Positions 7,685 through 16,980 of a stretch of DNA of 32,517 nucleotides are shown piece after piece. Every line of letters begins with the position of its first letter. Position 1 is the first letter of the stretch. The notes below the pieces were generated by a model. It searched no databases. It had not been told where the DNA came from and saw only the letters and a program-made list of their open reading frames with translations. The position numbers and the translations under genes were made by a program. The stretch is from SURF-21 sp964510515 (GTDB taxonomy: Bacteria; Actinomycetota; Geothermincolia; Geothermincolales; RBG-13-55-18): assembly GCA_964510515.1 (NCBI GenBank), contig CAZEAU010000026.1, positions 1-32,517 of the forward strand, given 5' to 3'.

Positions 7685-10600
7685 GCCCGGGCGCGGCGCG
7701 GGCGCAGAGGACGCCGCCAAGGCCGCGGCGCGGAAGGCGGGGGGCGGGCACGCCCGGCCCGCAAGGGCGCGCTGGGTCGCGCCGGCGCTTGCCCTGGCGG
7801 CCCTGCTCCTCTTCCTGCCCGCCGCCGAGGCGCGGGCGGACGAGGGCCGCATCATCGTCGAGCTTCAGGGCACGACCTCCACCACCCCCCTGGCGGGGCG
7901 CGACATCACCGGCACCGACGCTATCACCCGGCAGCCCTACAAGTTCAAGCAGGAGCGCTGGGGCGAGGACTTTCATTACCTCCTCGGCGGGCTTTCCCGC
8001 TCCCACTACAGCATCGAGTTCAGCTTCGTGGAGCCGGTCTACCCCGCGGGGTCGAGGGCGTTCACCGTCAGCGCCAACGGCTCCGCCCTGCCCGGCCTGA
8101 CCAACCTGGACATCTCCTCCAAGGTGGGCATCAACGCCGCCTACCAGGTGACGGTGCCCAGCGTGCCCACCATCCTGGACGCCGCGACGGGCAAGCGCAG
8201 CCTGGACCTCCGCTTCCAGGCCGACAAGCGCGAGGCCACCATCTGCAATATCCGCCTCATCGCCTCCGGGCAGACCGCGACGGAGATAAACGTCATGGAG
8301 ACCCGGCACTGGAGCGCCTGCCCCCTGCGCTTCGTCAACGGCGCCGCCCAGGACATGCACGAGGTCATCCTCGGCCGCTTCGGCTCGCGCTTCATGGTCA
8401 ACCCCGTGCCGCAGCTCCTGGCCTGGCGCCAGTCGCCCCTGGGCACCTGGAGCGAGGAGCTCTCCGAGCTGGTGCTGGCCTTCCGCGATGCGCAGGGCGA
8501 CATCCGCTGCCTTCCCTTCACCGACCGCTACCCCGTCTTCGACGGCATCGACCAGGAGCTGACCCTCACCGGCGTCTCCTACCGATGCAGCGACCCCGCC
8601 CTTGACTTTGACGCCGTCGTCACCCTGACCGCGCCCTTCTACCCCGGTGACGCCAAGCTCTCCTGTGCCCCCTTCTTCTACCTCGAGGTCGAGGTGGCAA
8701 ACGCGGGGGCGCTCCCCGCGGAGGGCGAGCTCATCCTGGTCAGGCCCCACAAGGACGCCTCGGCCCCCGAGGACCTGGCCGGGGCCCTCGCCGGCTCGGG
8801 ATTCAAGCATAAGGCGCGCTACTCCTACGCGGACGAGACGCGCAACGACGACCCCGGCGCCTACGGCGTGACCTTCTGGGAGGGCCTGGCGGTGGAGGAC
8901 ACCGCCGGCGTGGAGCTGCGCTACGCGGACATCGCGGACACGAGCTGGATATGGGAGTCGCCCGCCGGATACCCCCCACCCTACGACCACAAGGTCTACA
9001 CCTTCCAGCCGCGGGGCTATTCCGGCCTGCGCTGGTCCTTCTCTCTCGCCCCCGGCGGCAGCGACGCCCTCACCGCGGTGCTCTCCAGCCACACCACCTC
9101 CGACGTCCTCACCGTGCGCAAGGGCCCCGGCGAGGTTCAGCACACCTTCCTCTACGGCAAGACGGATGGGCCCGCCCTGGCCGATATCGAGGAGGTGGTG
9201 GAGTATGCGCTGGGCGAGCGGGACGTCATCACGCGCAAGGCGTCTTTCTTCGACGGCGTGCTCTGCGACGCCTACGTCTCCCCCCTGCCCGCATCGGGGC
9301 GCGACCTCGCCGCCTGCGCCCTGCAGAGCTTCATCATCAACGCCTGGTGGGTCTGCGACAAGGAGGGAGAGGAATGGTTCAGCGTGTGGGAGGGCACGCC
9401 CTGCATGTTCCACTCCACCATCGACGTCGAATACAACGACGCCTGGTTCTACCTCTGCTTCTGGCCGGACCTCCTGGGCCGGCTGCTGCGGGAGTGGCCG
9501 GGCTTCGAGAAGTCCAACGCGCAGGGCAAATACCTCTCGCACGACATGGGCGTGCTGCACGAGGTCACCGGCATGGCCTATCCCCACGACATGCCGGTGG
9601 AGGAAAACGCCAACTACATCCTGCTCCTCTATTCCTACTGGAAGAGCACCGGCGACGACGACCTCATGCGGGACCTCTTCGCCAAGGCCAGGTCCTATGC
9701 CGATTTCATCATCGCGTGCGATACGGACGGGGACGGCCTGCCGGACCTGCATGTCGCCAACACCATAGACCAGGGCTCGCCCGCGGTGCAGAACGCCCGC
9801 AACCAGACCTACCTGGGGGTGAAGGGGCTGGCCGCCTGCCGGGCCGCGGCGGAGATGGCGCGCGCCCAGGCCTCCCCCGACGAGGCCTTCATCGCCTCCT
9901 GCGACGCGCAGGTGAGGCTGGTCAACCTCACCCTGGAGGAAAAGCTCTGGCTGGGCGACCATTTCGCCGTATGCGCCGACCCCGCCATCCCCCGCGCCGA
10001 ACGGGAAGCGTATTCCATCTACGCCTCGAACGGCCTGCTCTACCTGCTGGCGGCGGGGCTCGACAGCGGGCTCAGCGCGGAGAACCTGGAGAGGCTCCAG
10101 CGCGACCTCGCCTCCGCGGCGGAGGTGACCTCCCGCAGGTACGGCAGCGTGCACACCAGCGTGAGCAACGAGAACCAGTGGGTGTCGCAGAACCTGTGGC
10201 GCGACGCCCTGGGATACTGGCTGGGGGTCTCCGGGTGGCCGCAGGGGCAGGCGGGGCGGCTGACGGGCTACTGGGACCTGCAACGCTATTTCGCCGCCAA
10301 GAAGAACGGGGGCTTCTGGGACGTGGTCGACTACGTCGACTACTGCTTCCTCGGCACCAGCGAGGCCCGCGGGCTCGGCTTTGCGGATGCCGCCCGGGCC
10401 GCCTCCTACCTGGAGGAGGCCGACCTGGAGGCGGGAGGGGCACGCGGCGCCTATGCCCTGGACTCCGCCTACCGGCAATCCCTGGGTTACTATCCCAGGG
10501 GTACCGCCTGCTTCAGCTATCTCAGCGCCATGGCCCGGCTGCGCCTCGACCTCGCGGACGGTCACCTCCTCTACGACCCGGCGCACGCCCCGGGGCGCGT

Positions 10601-12281
10601 GCCCGTGTTCTCCTGCGCGAACTGGGCGGAGGCCGACCCCGCCAAGCGCATCCCGGTGCTGGTATTTGACGCGGCGGGAAACCTGCGGCAGGTGATCAAC
10701 GGCGGGCTGCTCCCCGCTTATGTGAGCCGCTCGCAGTGCCGGCCCATAAGCGGCCTGGACGCGCGGCCCTTCTCCTGTTCGCCGGGCACCGGCAGCCCGC
10801 GCCAGCAGATAAACGTATCCTACGGCGCGCCCGCCGGGTCCATCGCCAGGGCCCTCATCATGTGCGGGTCACGGGTCATCAGGGAGCTGCCCGCGGGGGC
10901 TTCGGGCCTGGCCTGGGACGGCTGCGACGCGGCGGGGCAGCCCGTGCCCGACGGCGTCTATATTCTCTACCTGCAGACGGAATCTCCCGACCCAGCGGCC
11001 TTCACCCCCCCCGCGACGCTGCGCCTGGGCGTGAACACCAACCTGCCGTCGCCCTCAACCAGGTGGTACCTGGCGGAGGGCTACACCGGCGGCAACGTCA
11101 GCGGGGGGGAGTTCGACACCTGGGTGCTCATCCAGAACCCGGGAGAGGCGGCGGCTCAGGTCAAGACGACCTTCATGCAGCCCGGCGGCGTCAATACCGA
11201 GCTCGGCTGGTCCGTCCCTCCCCACTCGCGCTTCACCATCCACGTGAACGCCATCCTGCCGGCCACCGAGGTGTCCACGCTGGTGGAATCGGACCAGCCG
11301 GTGGTGGCGGAACGCGCGATGTATTTCAACGGGGGTCTGGCGGGACATGACACCATCGGCGTAAACCTCCCCTCGACTTCCTGGTACCTGGCGGAGGGTT
11401 ACACCGGCGGCGACTTCGATGAATGGGTGCTCATCCAGAACCCGGGGGACGCGGAGGCCGCGGTCGCCGTCCAGTTCCAGACCCAGGATCAGGGGCTTGT
11501 GGACCGCCGATACAACGTGCCACCGCGTTCGCGCTTCACCATCCACGTGGACGATATCCTGCCCGACGCCCAGGTCAGCACGTACGTATCGTCAAGCCAA
11601 CCGGTGGTGGTCGAACGCGCCCAGTACCTCAACTCCATGCGCAGCGGCTCCTGCTCCATCGGCGCGCGCTCCCCCTCCTGTACCTGGTTCTTCGCCGAGG
11701 GCTATACCGCGGACGGCTTCGAGGAATGGCTGCTGGTGCAGAACCCCTCCGGCGCGCAGGCGCGGGTGGACCTGACCTTCATGCAGCTCGACGGGAGCAA
11801 TACCGCCATGAGCATCTCCGTGCCCGCGCGCAGCCGCTACACCGTTCCCGTGCACGAGCTGCTCCCCGGCGCCCAGCTCTCGGTGAGCGTGTCCTCCCGC
11901 CTCCCGGTGATCGCGGAGCGCGCCATGTACTGGAACGGCCGCAGCGACGGCCACGCCACCCTGGGAACGCCCACGCCCGAATACACCTGGTTTTTCGCCG
12001 AAGGTTACACCGCGGACGGCTTCGAGGAATGGCTGCTGGTGCAGAACCCCTGGGACGCAACCGCCACGGTGAGGATCGACTTCATGATGCCCGGCGGCGC
12101 CACCCGGAGCAAGACGGTGGAGGTGGCGGGCAGGTCGCGCTATACCATCGACGCAGGCGCGGAGCTGGGGCCGACCGAGGTCAGCATCAGGCTCTCCTCC
12201 GACCTTCCCGTGGTCAGCGAAAGGGCCATGTATTTCAAGGAGCGCTCCGGCGGCCACTGCTCCATCGGGGCCATCGAATAG
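7662..12281 (+). CDS. Large secreted glycoside-hydrolase-like protein with FlgD-type Ig domain and four C-terminal repeats
   Basis: A 1539-residue exported protein. A signal peptide lies at about residues 39-63 (ALALAALLLFLPAAEARA) behind an unusually long polar leader. Residues about 65-490 look like beta-rich domains. Residues about 495-960 resemble an (alpha/alpha)-barrel glycoside hydrolase: HSTIDVEYNDAWFYLCFWPD and the KYLSHDMGVLHEV motif recall GH52/GH116 enzymes, but I cannot assign catalytic residues or substrate. Residues about 1045-1125 resemble the FlgD/secretion-linked Ig fold (LAWDGCDAAGQPVPDGVYIL). Four repeats start at about residues 1132, 1238, 1339 and 1440, each AEGYT...EW...QNP...ERAMYF, the same family as in the upstream protease. 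The ATG has GAGGTGG seven bases upstream and overlaps the protease end by 23 bp, implying joint translation. Probably a surface polymer-degrading partner of the protease. Confidence 0.75.
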   Translation: MSSTACFEPGRGAGAEDAAKAAARKAGGGHARPARARWVAPALALAALLLFLPAAEARADEGRIIVELQGTTSTTPLAGRDITGTDAITRQPYKFKQERWGEDFHYLLGGLSRSHYSIEFSFVEPVYPAGSRAFTVSANGSALPGLTNLDISSKVGINAAYQVTVPSVPTILDAATGKRSLDLRFQADKREATICNIRLIASGQTATEINVMETRHWSACPLRFVNGAAQDMHEVILGRFGSRFMVNPVPQLLAWRQSPLGTWSEELSELVLAFRDAQGDIRCLPFTDRYPVFDGIDQELTLTGVSYRCSDPALDFDAVVTLTAPFYPGDAKLSCAPFFYLEVEVANAGALPAEGELILVRPHKDASAPEDLAGALAGSGFKHKARYSYADETRNDDPGAYGVTFWEGLAVEDTAGVELRYADIADTSWIWESPAGYPPPYDHKVYTFQPRGYSGLRWSFSLAPGGSDALTAVLSSHTTSDVLTVRKGPGEVQHTFLYGKTDGPALADIEEVVEYALGERDVITRKASFFDGVLCDAYVSPLPASGRDLAACALQSFIINAWWVCDKEGEEWFSVWEGTPCMFHSTIDVEYNDAWFYLCFWPDLLGRLLREWPGFEKSNAQGKYLSHDMGVLHEVTGMAYPHDMPVEENANYILLLYSYWKSTGDDDLMRDLFAKARSYADFIIACDTDGDGLPDLHVANTIDQGSPAVQNARNQTYLGVKGLAACRAAAEMARAQASPDEAFIASCDAQVRLVNLTLEEKLWLGDHFAVCADPAIPRAEREAYSIYASNGLLYLLAAGLDSGLSAENLERLQRDLASAAEVTSRRYGSVHTSVSNENQWVSQNLWRDALGYWLGVSGWPQGQAGRLTGYWDLQRYFAAKKNGGFWDVVDYVDYCFLGTSEARGLGFADAARAASYLEEADLEAGGARGAYALDSAYRQSLGYYPRGTACFSYLSAMARLRLDLADGHLLYDPAHAPGRVPVFSCANWAEADPAKRIPVLVFDAAGNLRQVINGGLLPAYVSRSQCRPISGLDARPFSCSPGTGSPRQQINVSYGAPAGSIARALIMCGSRVIRELPAGASGLAWDGCDAAGQPVPDGVYILYLQTESPDPAAFTPPATLRLGVNTNLPSPSTRWYLAEGYTGGNVSGGEFDTWVLIQNPGEAAAQVKTTFMQPGGVNTELGWSVPPHSRFTIHVNAILPATEVSTLVESDQPVVAERAMYFNGGLAGHDTIGVNLPSTSWYLAEGYTGGDFDEWVLIQNPGDAEAAVAVQFQTQDQGLVDRRYNVPPRSRFTIHVDDILPDAQVSTYVSSSQPVVVERAQYLNSMRSGSCSIGARSPSCTWFFAEGYTADGFEEWLLVQNPSGAQARVDLTFMQLDGSNTAMSISVPARSRYTVPVHELLPGAQLSVSVSSRLPVIAERAMYWNGRSDGHATLGTPTPEYTWFFAEGYTADGFEEWLLVQNPWDATATVRIDFMMPGGATRSKTVEVAGRSRYTIDAGAELGPTEVSIRLSSDLPVVSERAMYFKERSGGHCSIGAIE
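11055..12281 (+). repeat. Four AEGYT-type repeats in the hydrolase-like protein
   Basis: Units begin at 11055, 11373, 11676 and 11979, about 101-106 codons each. Units 3 and 4 share a stretch of about 42 bp that is identical apart from its first bases (about 11700-11742 and 12004-12046), and units 1 and 2 share long stretches too, so duplication or conversion is recent. The repeats may be related to the DUF5719-type actinobacterial domain; this is a memory-based guess. Confidence 0.85.
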
Positions 12282-12313
12282 ACCTTCGTCCCCGGCCGCC
12301 CCTCCCGCCCGCA

Positions 12314-12327
12314 CGCACATATGTGCG
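12314..12327. terminator. Palindrome at a convergent gene junction
   Basis: CGCACATATGTGCG is a perfect 14-bp palindrome (5-bp stem, 4-base loop) midway between the ends of the hydrolase-like gene and the CoA-ligase gene. It lacks a T-tract, so a role as a two-way terminator is only a possibility. Confidence 0.3.
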
Positions 12328-12354
12328 CCGCGCAGCCCGGCGCGCCGCAAGCGC

Positions 12355-13785
12355 TCAGCGCCGGTCCACGAAGCGGGTGGCCTTGAGGGCCAGGGTGGGG
12401 TCATAGATCTCCGGTGACTGCACGAACTCCACCCCGGGGTCGATGCCCGTGGCCTCCCGCACGCGGTTGACCACTTCCTCCTCCAGGTCCTGGCGCATCC
12501 TTCCCGCCACGGAGAGGCGGATGATGAGGCGGTCGGGGCTGAGGGGGTTGCCGGGCTCCTCCTTCTCCACCACCAGCTGGTATTCGACCATGCCCTTCAC
12601 CCCCACCAGCTGGTTGTGCACCGCCTCCGGGTTGACCAGCCTGCCCCCTACGCGGATCACCTCCTCGGCGCGCGCCGCGTAGGTCGAGCCCATGCGCACC
12701 ACCAGGCGGCTCCCCACCCGGCCGCAGTGCGGGCATTCCCCGCTCTCGCGCGCCGCCAGGTCCCCCACCACGTAGCGCAGGAGCACCGTGCCCCTGCGGT
12801 CGATATGGGTCACGGCGAGCAGGCCGACCTCGCCGTCGGGAAGAGGCTTGAGGCTGTCGGGATCGAGGATCTCGATATGGTATATGTTGGGAGCGGGGTT
12901 ATGGCACCCCCCGAACTCGCAGCACTCCACGAACGGCCCCTGGCATTCGGTGAGGATATAGCCGTTGTTGACCGTGGCCTCCTCCCCCGCGCCTCCCCCC
13001 AGGCGCTCGCGCATCTCGTCGCGCATGCCCTCCGGGACGGCGTCCCCCAGGGCCAGGACGAGGCGCAGCGAGGAGAGGTCCGTGCCCAGCTGACTGCCCC
13101 TGAGGATGGCCCTGCGCGCGTATCTCCCCGTTCCCGCGAACACGCTGGCCACGTGCGCCTCGGCCAGCTCGAGCACCTCGTCCACGGAGCGGTGCAGCTC
13201 GAAGCCGGGCTCGTCCTTGCCCACCAGGCCGTTCACCAGCCTCATCCCCAGCGTCGAGGCCAGGTGGATGGTGCGGTAGAAGCCGACATGGGGAAGGTTG
13301 CCGTAAGGGAAGAGGTTGAGCACGGTGTCCCGGGGGGTCATCCAGCTGATCTCGGCCGTGCGGCGCAGCTGCAGGCTGATGTTGTACATGTCGTAGGTGG
13401 TATTGAAGAAGGGCGCGGGGACCCCCGTGGTGGTTCCCGAGGTATAGGTTATCTCGTAGGTGGCGTCCAGCGCCTGCGGCGGATCGGTCACCAGCAGGAA
13501 GGCCAGAGGGCTTTTGAGGTAGCGCTCCTTGCAGGTGACCGGGATGCGCTCCAGATCACGCAGGGTGCGGATGCTCTCGACGGCCACCTTCTCGCGCTTG
13601 AAGAGATCGCGGTAATAGGGGCTGGCCGCGGCCACCAGCTCCAGCTGCATGCGCAGCTTGCGCTCCTGCAGCGCTCGCAGCGAATCCTCGTCCATCCACA
13701 GGGGATTGCCGCCATCGCGGGCGTAAGCGGGCCAGGCGGCCGCGAACTCCCGCACTCGCTGCGGACTTATATCGCCGATCCTCAT
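12355..13785 (-). CDS. PaaK-like AMP-forming acyl/aryl-CoA ligase
   Basis: An adenylate-forming ligase of the phenylacetate-CoA ligase type: it activates a carboxylic acid with ATP and transfers the acyl group to CoA. The P-loop motif is YEITYTSGTTTGVPAPF, preceded by the family-typical SPYYRDLFK near the N terminus. Further motifs are NNGYILTECQGP (A5-like), a GEVGLLAVTHIDRRGTVLLRYVVGD segment (A7/A8-like) and CPHCGRVGSRL, the paired cysteines usual in PaaK. The C-terminal lid domain (GRLVNPEAVHNQL) is present. Substrate unknown. I prefer the ATG at 13785 (476 aa) because AAAGGG sits about seven bases upstream; a start at 13824 would add 13 residues and be nearly leaderless. No catabolic operon surrounds it. 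Confidence 0.87.
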   Translation of the reverse strand: MRIGDISPQRVREFAAAWPAYARDGGNPLWMDEDSLRALQERKLRMQLELVAAASPYYRDLFKREKVAVESIRTLRDLERIPVTCKERYLKSPLAFLLVTDPPQALDATYEITYTSGTTTGVPAPFFNTTYDMYNISLQLRRTAEISWMTPRDTVLNLFPYGNLPHVGFYRTIHLASTLGMRLVNGLVGKDEPGFELHRSVDEVLELAEAHVASVFAGTGRYARRAILRGSQLGTDLSSLRLVLALGDAVPEGMRDEMRERLGGGAGEEATVNNGYILTECQGPFVECCEFGGCHNPAPNIYHIEILDPDSLKPLPDGEVGLLAVTHIDRRGTVLLRYVVGDLAARESGECPHCGRVGSRLVVRMGSTYAARAEEVIRVGGRLVNPEAVHNQLVGVKGMVEYQLVVEKEEPGNPLSPDRLIIRLSVAGRMRQDLEEEVVNRVREATGIDPGVEFVQSPEIYDPTLALKATRFVDRR

Positions 13786-13832
13786 CTCAAGGCCCTTTCG
13801 CTGCGTGAAGGCTGTAGCGCCCATCCATGGCC

Positions 13833-13861
13833 ATTATATAGGGTTCGCCACGCAGGTTTCA
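13833..13861 (-). promoter_or_regulatory. Promoter candidate for the CoA-ligase gene
   Basis: On the minus strand a perfect TATAAT (13838-13833) is preceded 17 bp upstream by TGAAAC, a partial -35. Transcription would start near 13826, just before the alternative ATG at 13824 and about 41 bases before the preferred ATG at 13785. Confidence 0.55.
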
Positions 13862-14109
13862 TACAGCTCGGTCAAAGAAATACGCATCCTGGTTGCTGAG
13901 GATAAAAGGATTTGCTCCCGTGTCGCCTGCAGCAAAAGCTCTTCCCGGGATCCGGGGGCATGATCCGGGAACATCCCCATCTGCGCGACCACATGGCCAG
14001 GAACTGCCGGGTCGGCCGGAGCGGAGCCTGCATGGCGCGGCGAGAGCGCCGCCCGGAAGCCCGGGCCGGAGGCGCACACGGCGATCGATTGCTCCCGGTC
14101 TCGGGAACC
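13862..14109. other. Intergenic spacer with short repeat traces
   Basis: No gene is firmly supported. An 81-codon open frame on the minus strand (13834-14079) lacks a ribosome-binding site and recognisable similarity. The 15-mer CGGGATCCGGGGGCA at 13946-13960 recurs at 31995-32009 in the repeat-rich right end, suggesting a fragment of a dispersed repeat. Confidence 0.4.
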
Positions 14110-16743
14110 TCAGCGTCTCTTCACATCGCAGAGAAGGATGGTGAAATCGTCGTCCATCTTGCCGCCACAGAAGCCCTTGAGGGAATCGACCAGGCCGTCG
14201 ATGAGGGCCTGCGGCGCCCTGGACCCGGCGCGCCTGAGGTAACGCCTGAGCCGGTTCTCTCCGTACATGCGCCGCCGCGAATCCTTGCACTCCGTCACGC
14301 CGTCGGTATAGATGAAGACGCGGTCGCCCGGCTCCAACTGCACCTCCTCCACCCCCAGCTCGGGGTGCTCGAAGGCCCCCAGTATGCTGCGCTTCTCGCT
14401 CCCCAAAAGGATGAGCTCGGAGCCGCCGCGTATGAGTATGGGGTCGTTGTGCCCGGCGTTGACATAACGCAGCTTGAGGGTATCCAGCTCCAGGTCCGCG
14501 TAGAAGACGGTGATGAAGCGGTCCTCCAGCCGGTTGGGCACGATGGCCCGGTTCGCCTTGCTGATAATCCCCAGGGTGTCGCTGCTGTGCTTGGCCTCCG
14601 CCCGGATGGCGCTCATGGCCAGGGTGGCCAGGAGCGCGGCCGGGATGCCGCTGCCGCTGGCATCTCCCACCACCATCACCATGCGCTTGTCCTCCCGCCA
14701 GAAGTCGTACCAGTCGCCCCCCACGATGCGCGCCTGCTCCTGATGCACCAGCACCCGCGCGCTGCGGCTGTCCAGGGGACCGACGGGCAGGAGCGCGCTC
14801 TGGATGTCCGAGGCGATGTCGAGTTCCCTGTCCACCAGGGCCAGGTGCTGCAGTCTCTTCTGCTCGCTGACGTTGCGGAAAACGCAGACCACGTTCTGTA
14901 TCTGACGCTTGCGATTGCGGATCACGGAGAAGGAGCCCGCTATCCATACCTTGCTGCCGTCGCGGCGCCGGTACTCCATCTCCTTGATCTTCACCGCCTC
15001 CCCGCGAAAGGCGGCATCCACGGGGCAGGCCTCCCAGGAGCAGGTTCCCTTCTCCGTCCCGTGCTCCAGGAAGATGATCTCGTGCACGTGCCTGCCGACC
15101 GCCTCCTCCTCCCGCCACCCGAAGAGCTCGGAGGCCGCCGGGTTGAAAAGGGTGACGTTGCGGTCCCGGTCCACGAGGAAGATGGCCTCCGGGCTGGCGG
15201 CGATGATGACCTCGCTGCGTTCGCGCTCGGCGAAGACGCGCTCGCTCGCCTCCAGCTCGCGCAGCCTCTTCTCGCGCTCATGCACGCGCTCGCGCAGCCT
15301 CACCTGCTCTATGGCGACGGTGATCTGGTCCAGGATCACCGCGATTATCTCCTGGTCATCGTCATCGAAGATGCCGATGTTGTCCTTTCTGCCTATGGCC
15401 AGGATGCCCTTCACCTTCCCGCCGTAGATGAGGGGGGCGATGACGCAGGCTCTTATCTTGAGGAATTGCGCGTATTCTGGGTTTATCCTGGAGTCGTTGT
15501 GCGCATCCCTGCTGGTGATCACCTCCTGTTGCTCGATCACCCGCGTGGTCGCCTCGTCGAGGTTCTCGCGCCCCCAGGAGGCCCCTTGCAGGTACCTCAC
15601 CATGGTCGAGGCGAGCCCGTAACCGCGTGCGAACTCCAGCTTCCCGGTATCCGCTTCGTAGAAAAAGAGCAGGCACTTGTGCGCCCCGGTCATCATCACC
15701 ATGCTCCTCACCAGGACGCCCATGGCCTGCCTGAAGGACATGGCCCCGCCGATGGCCTCGGCCAGCTCCTTGAGCTCGACCGTCTGGCGGCGCCTCTTCC
15801 TCTCCAGCTCGAAGAGCCTGGCGTTCTCGATGGCCACGCCCGCCTGGGGGGCGAACGCCGCCAGCAGGGCCATGTCCAGCCGGTCGTATATCCGGGGCTC
15901 TACATCGTAGAGCTCCAGCCCCCCGATGGGCTTGGTGTCCTTGATGATGGGACAGGAAAGCACCGAGCGCACCTTGCCCCCCCCGGCGGGCACGGGCAGG
16001 GTGAGGCCGCGCAGCGCCGCATCCACGGCCGCTATCGGATCCTTCTCCTGCATGGCGGCGGCGAGCAGGGAGCGCGCGAGGTACACGCGCCGCCCCTTCG
16101 TCCAGGGCGCCCCGAGCCCCACCTCGGATACCAGGCGCAGCTCCTCCCGCTCCTCGTCCAGCAGGTAGACGGCCCCCATGGGGTTCTGCATGATGCCCGC
16201 GGCGACCTCCAGGATCTGCCGGAAGACGCGGTCCAGGTCCATGGTGGAGGAGATGGTCAGGCCCACCTCCAGAAGCCCGTGCAGCTCACTGAGCTGCCGG
16301 TTGAGCATCTTGTCCCGGGTCTCCATGTATGCGGCGGAGAGGGCGGCGATGAGGTTCGTGTTGAGCTTGCCCTGTCTTTCCAGAAGCTGGTGCAGGTCCC
16401 GCGGCTCGAGCTCGATCTCTTTTGCGCCCGGCATGATGCGGCTCCAGGTTATCGATTCCGCCAGGTAGACGGCCCGCACCAGGTCGGCGAAGGGCAGGCT
16501 CTGCAGAGAACGGTTCCTCCCCATGGAGCGGGCGAAGGCATAGAGCTCCTCCGCCGCGACCCCCCTGCCCGCCATGAAGTCCGTCGTGTGCGCGGCCAGT
16601 TTCTGCACCAGCCCGCGGATATCCTTCCTGGCGTCCTCGTGAAGGTCGGCATAGGCGGGGAAATGGGCCTCGAAGGCCTCCTGTATATCCCCCACCAGCT
16701 CCTCCAGGCGCCGGGTGACCGTATCGGAGAGTTGTTTGAGCAT
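14110..16743 (-). CDS. SpoIIE-type PP2C phosphatase with RsbRD-like, GAF, GAF and PAS domains
   Basis: A cytoplasmic signalling Ser/Thr phosphatase of about 877 residues. Order: an all-helical N-terminal region (about 1-155) resembling RsbR/RsbRD-type sensor heads; GAF 1 (about 160-320, GLLEVGLTISSTMDLDRVF); GAF 2 (about 340-500, GVLVRSMVMMTGAHKCLLFF); a coiled-coil link; a PAS domain (about 520-640, EAIFLVDRDRNVTLFNPAA); and the SpoIIE catalytic domain (about 660-877). Metal-binding motifs GGDWYDFW, VVGDASGSG, IYTDGVTEC and DDDFTILLC are all present; the usual GHG is GSG here. Such enzymes dephosphorylate anti-sigma-factor antagonists, but no partner gene is nearby. The ATG at 16743 has AAGGGA about seven bases upstream; a GTG at 16767 would add eight residues. 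Confidence 0.9.
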   Translation of the reverse strand: MLKQLSDTVTRRLEELVGDIQEAFEAHFPAYADLHEDARKDIRGLVQKLAAHTTDFMAGRGVAAEELYAFARSMGRNRSLQSLPFADLVRAVYLAESITWSRIMPGAKEIELEPRDLHQLLERQGKLNTNLIAALSAAYMETRDKMLNRQLSELHGLLEVGLTISSTMDLDRVFRQILEVAAGIMQNPMGAVYLLDEEREELRLVSEVGLGAPWTKGRRVYLARSLLAAAMQEKDPIAAVDAALRGLTLPVPAGGGKVRSVLSCPIIKDTKPIGGLELYDVEPRIYDRLDMALLAAFAPQAGVAIENARLFELERKRRRQTVELKELAEAIGGAMSFRQAMGVLVRSMVMMTGAHKCLLFFYEADTGKLEFARGYGLASTMVRYLQGASWGRENLDEATTRVIEQQEVITSRDAHNDSRINPEYAQFLKIRACVIAPLIYGGKVKGILAIGRKDNIGIFDDDDQEIIAVILDQITVAIEQVRLRERVHEREKRLRELEASERVFAERERSEVIIAASPEAIFLVDRDRNVTLFNPAASELFGWREEEAVGRHVHEIIFLEHGTEKGTCSWEACPVDAAFRGEAVKIKEMEYRRRDGSKVWIAGSFSVIRNRKRQIQNVVCVFRNVSEQKRLQHLALVDRELDIASDIQSALLPVGPLDSRSARVLVHQEQARIVGGDWYDFWREDKRMVMVVGDASGSGIPAALLATLAMSAIRAEAKHSSDTLGIISKANRAIVPNRLEDRFITVFYADLELDTLKLRYVNAGHNDPILIRGGSELILLGSEKRSILGAFEHPELGVEEVQLEPGDRVFIYTDGVTECKDSRRRMYGENRLRRYLRRAGSRAPQALIDGLVDSLKGFCGGKMDDDFTILLCDVKRR

Positions 16744-16780
16744 GCCCCATTCCCTTGCAGATATCACCGCTCCTCTTTGC

Positions 16781-16786
16781 AGTATA
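16781..16786 (-). promoter_or_regulatory. -10 candidate for the phosphatase gene
   Basis: TATACT on the minus strand, about 38 bases before the preferred ATG; the -35 is not convincing. Confidence 0.35.
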
Positions 16787-16938
16787 GCTTATGCCGGAGG
16801 AGCGCGTATGCGGCGGCGCCAGCCATGTCTCCCGGCCGCCGCCCCCGCGAAGGGCACGCGAAACGTGCATAGCTGCGAGCGAAGAGGAGGAGAGCGCGAC
16901 CCGGAGCGGCGGCGGAAGCGGCAAAGAGCGAGACCGCT

Positions 16939-16964
16939 GCGCATAAAGCCCGGGCCTTATGCGC
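16939..16964 (-). terminator. 26-bp dyad after the V/A-ATPase operon
   Basis: GCGCATAA and TTATGCGC arms enclose a GCCCGGGC core, with a single mismatched pair in 26 bp. It starts 17 bases beyond the atpD stop codon, the right place for a transcription terminator, but no T-run follows. Direct repeats of GCGAGACCG (16929-16937 and 16972-16980) flank it. Confidence 0.5.
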
Positions 16965-16980
16965 ACCCGCGGCGAGACCG

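Noticed and set aside
13834..14079. 81-codon gene between the CoA ligase and the phosphatase
   Set aside because: No ribosome-binding site, no similarity, and it overlaps the ligase promoter.
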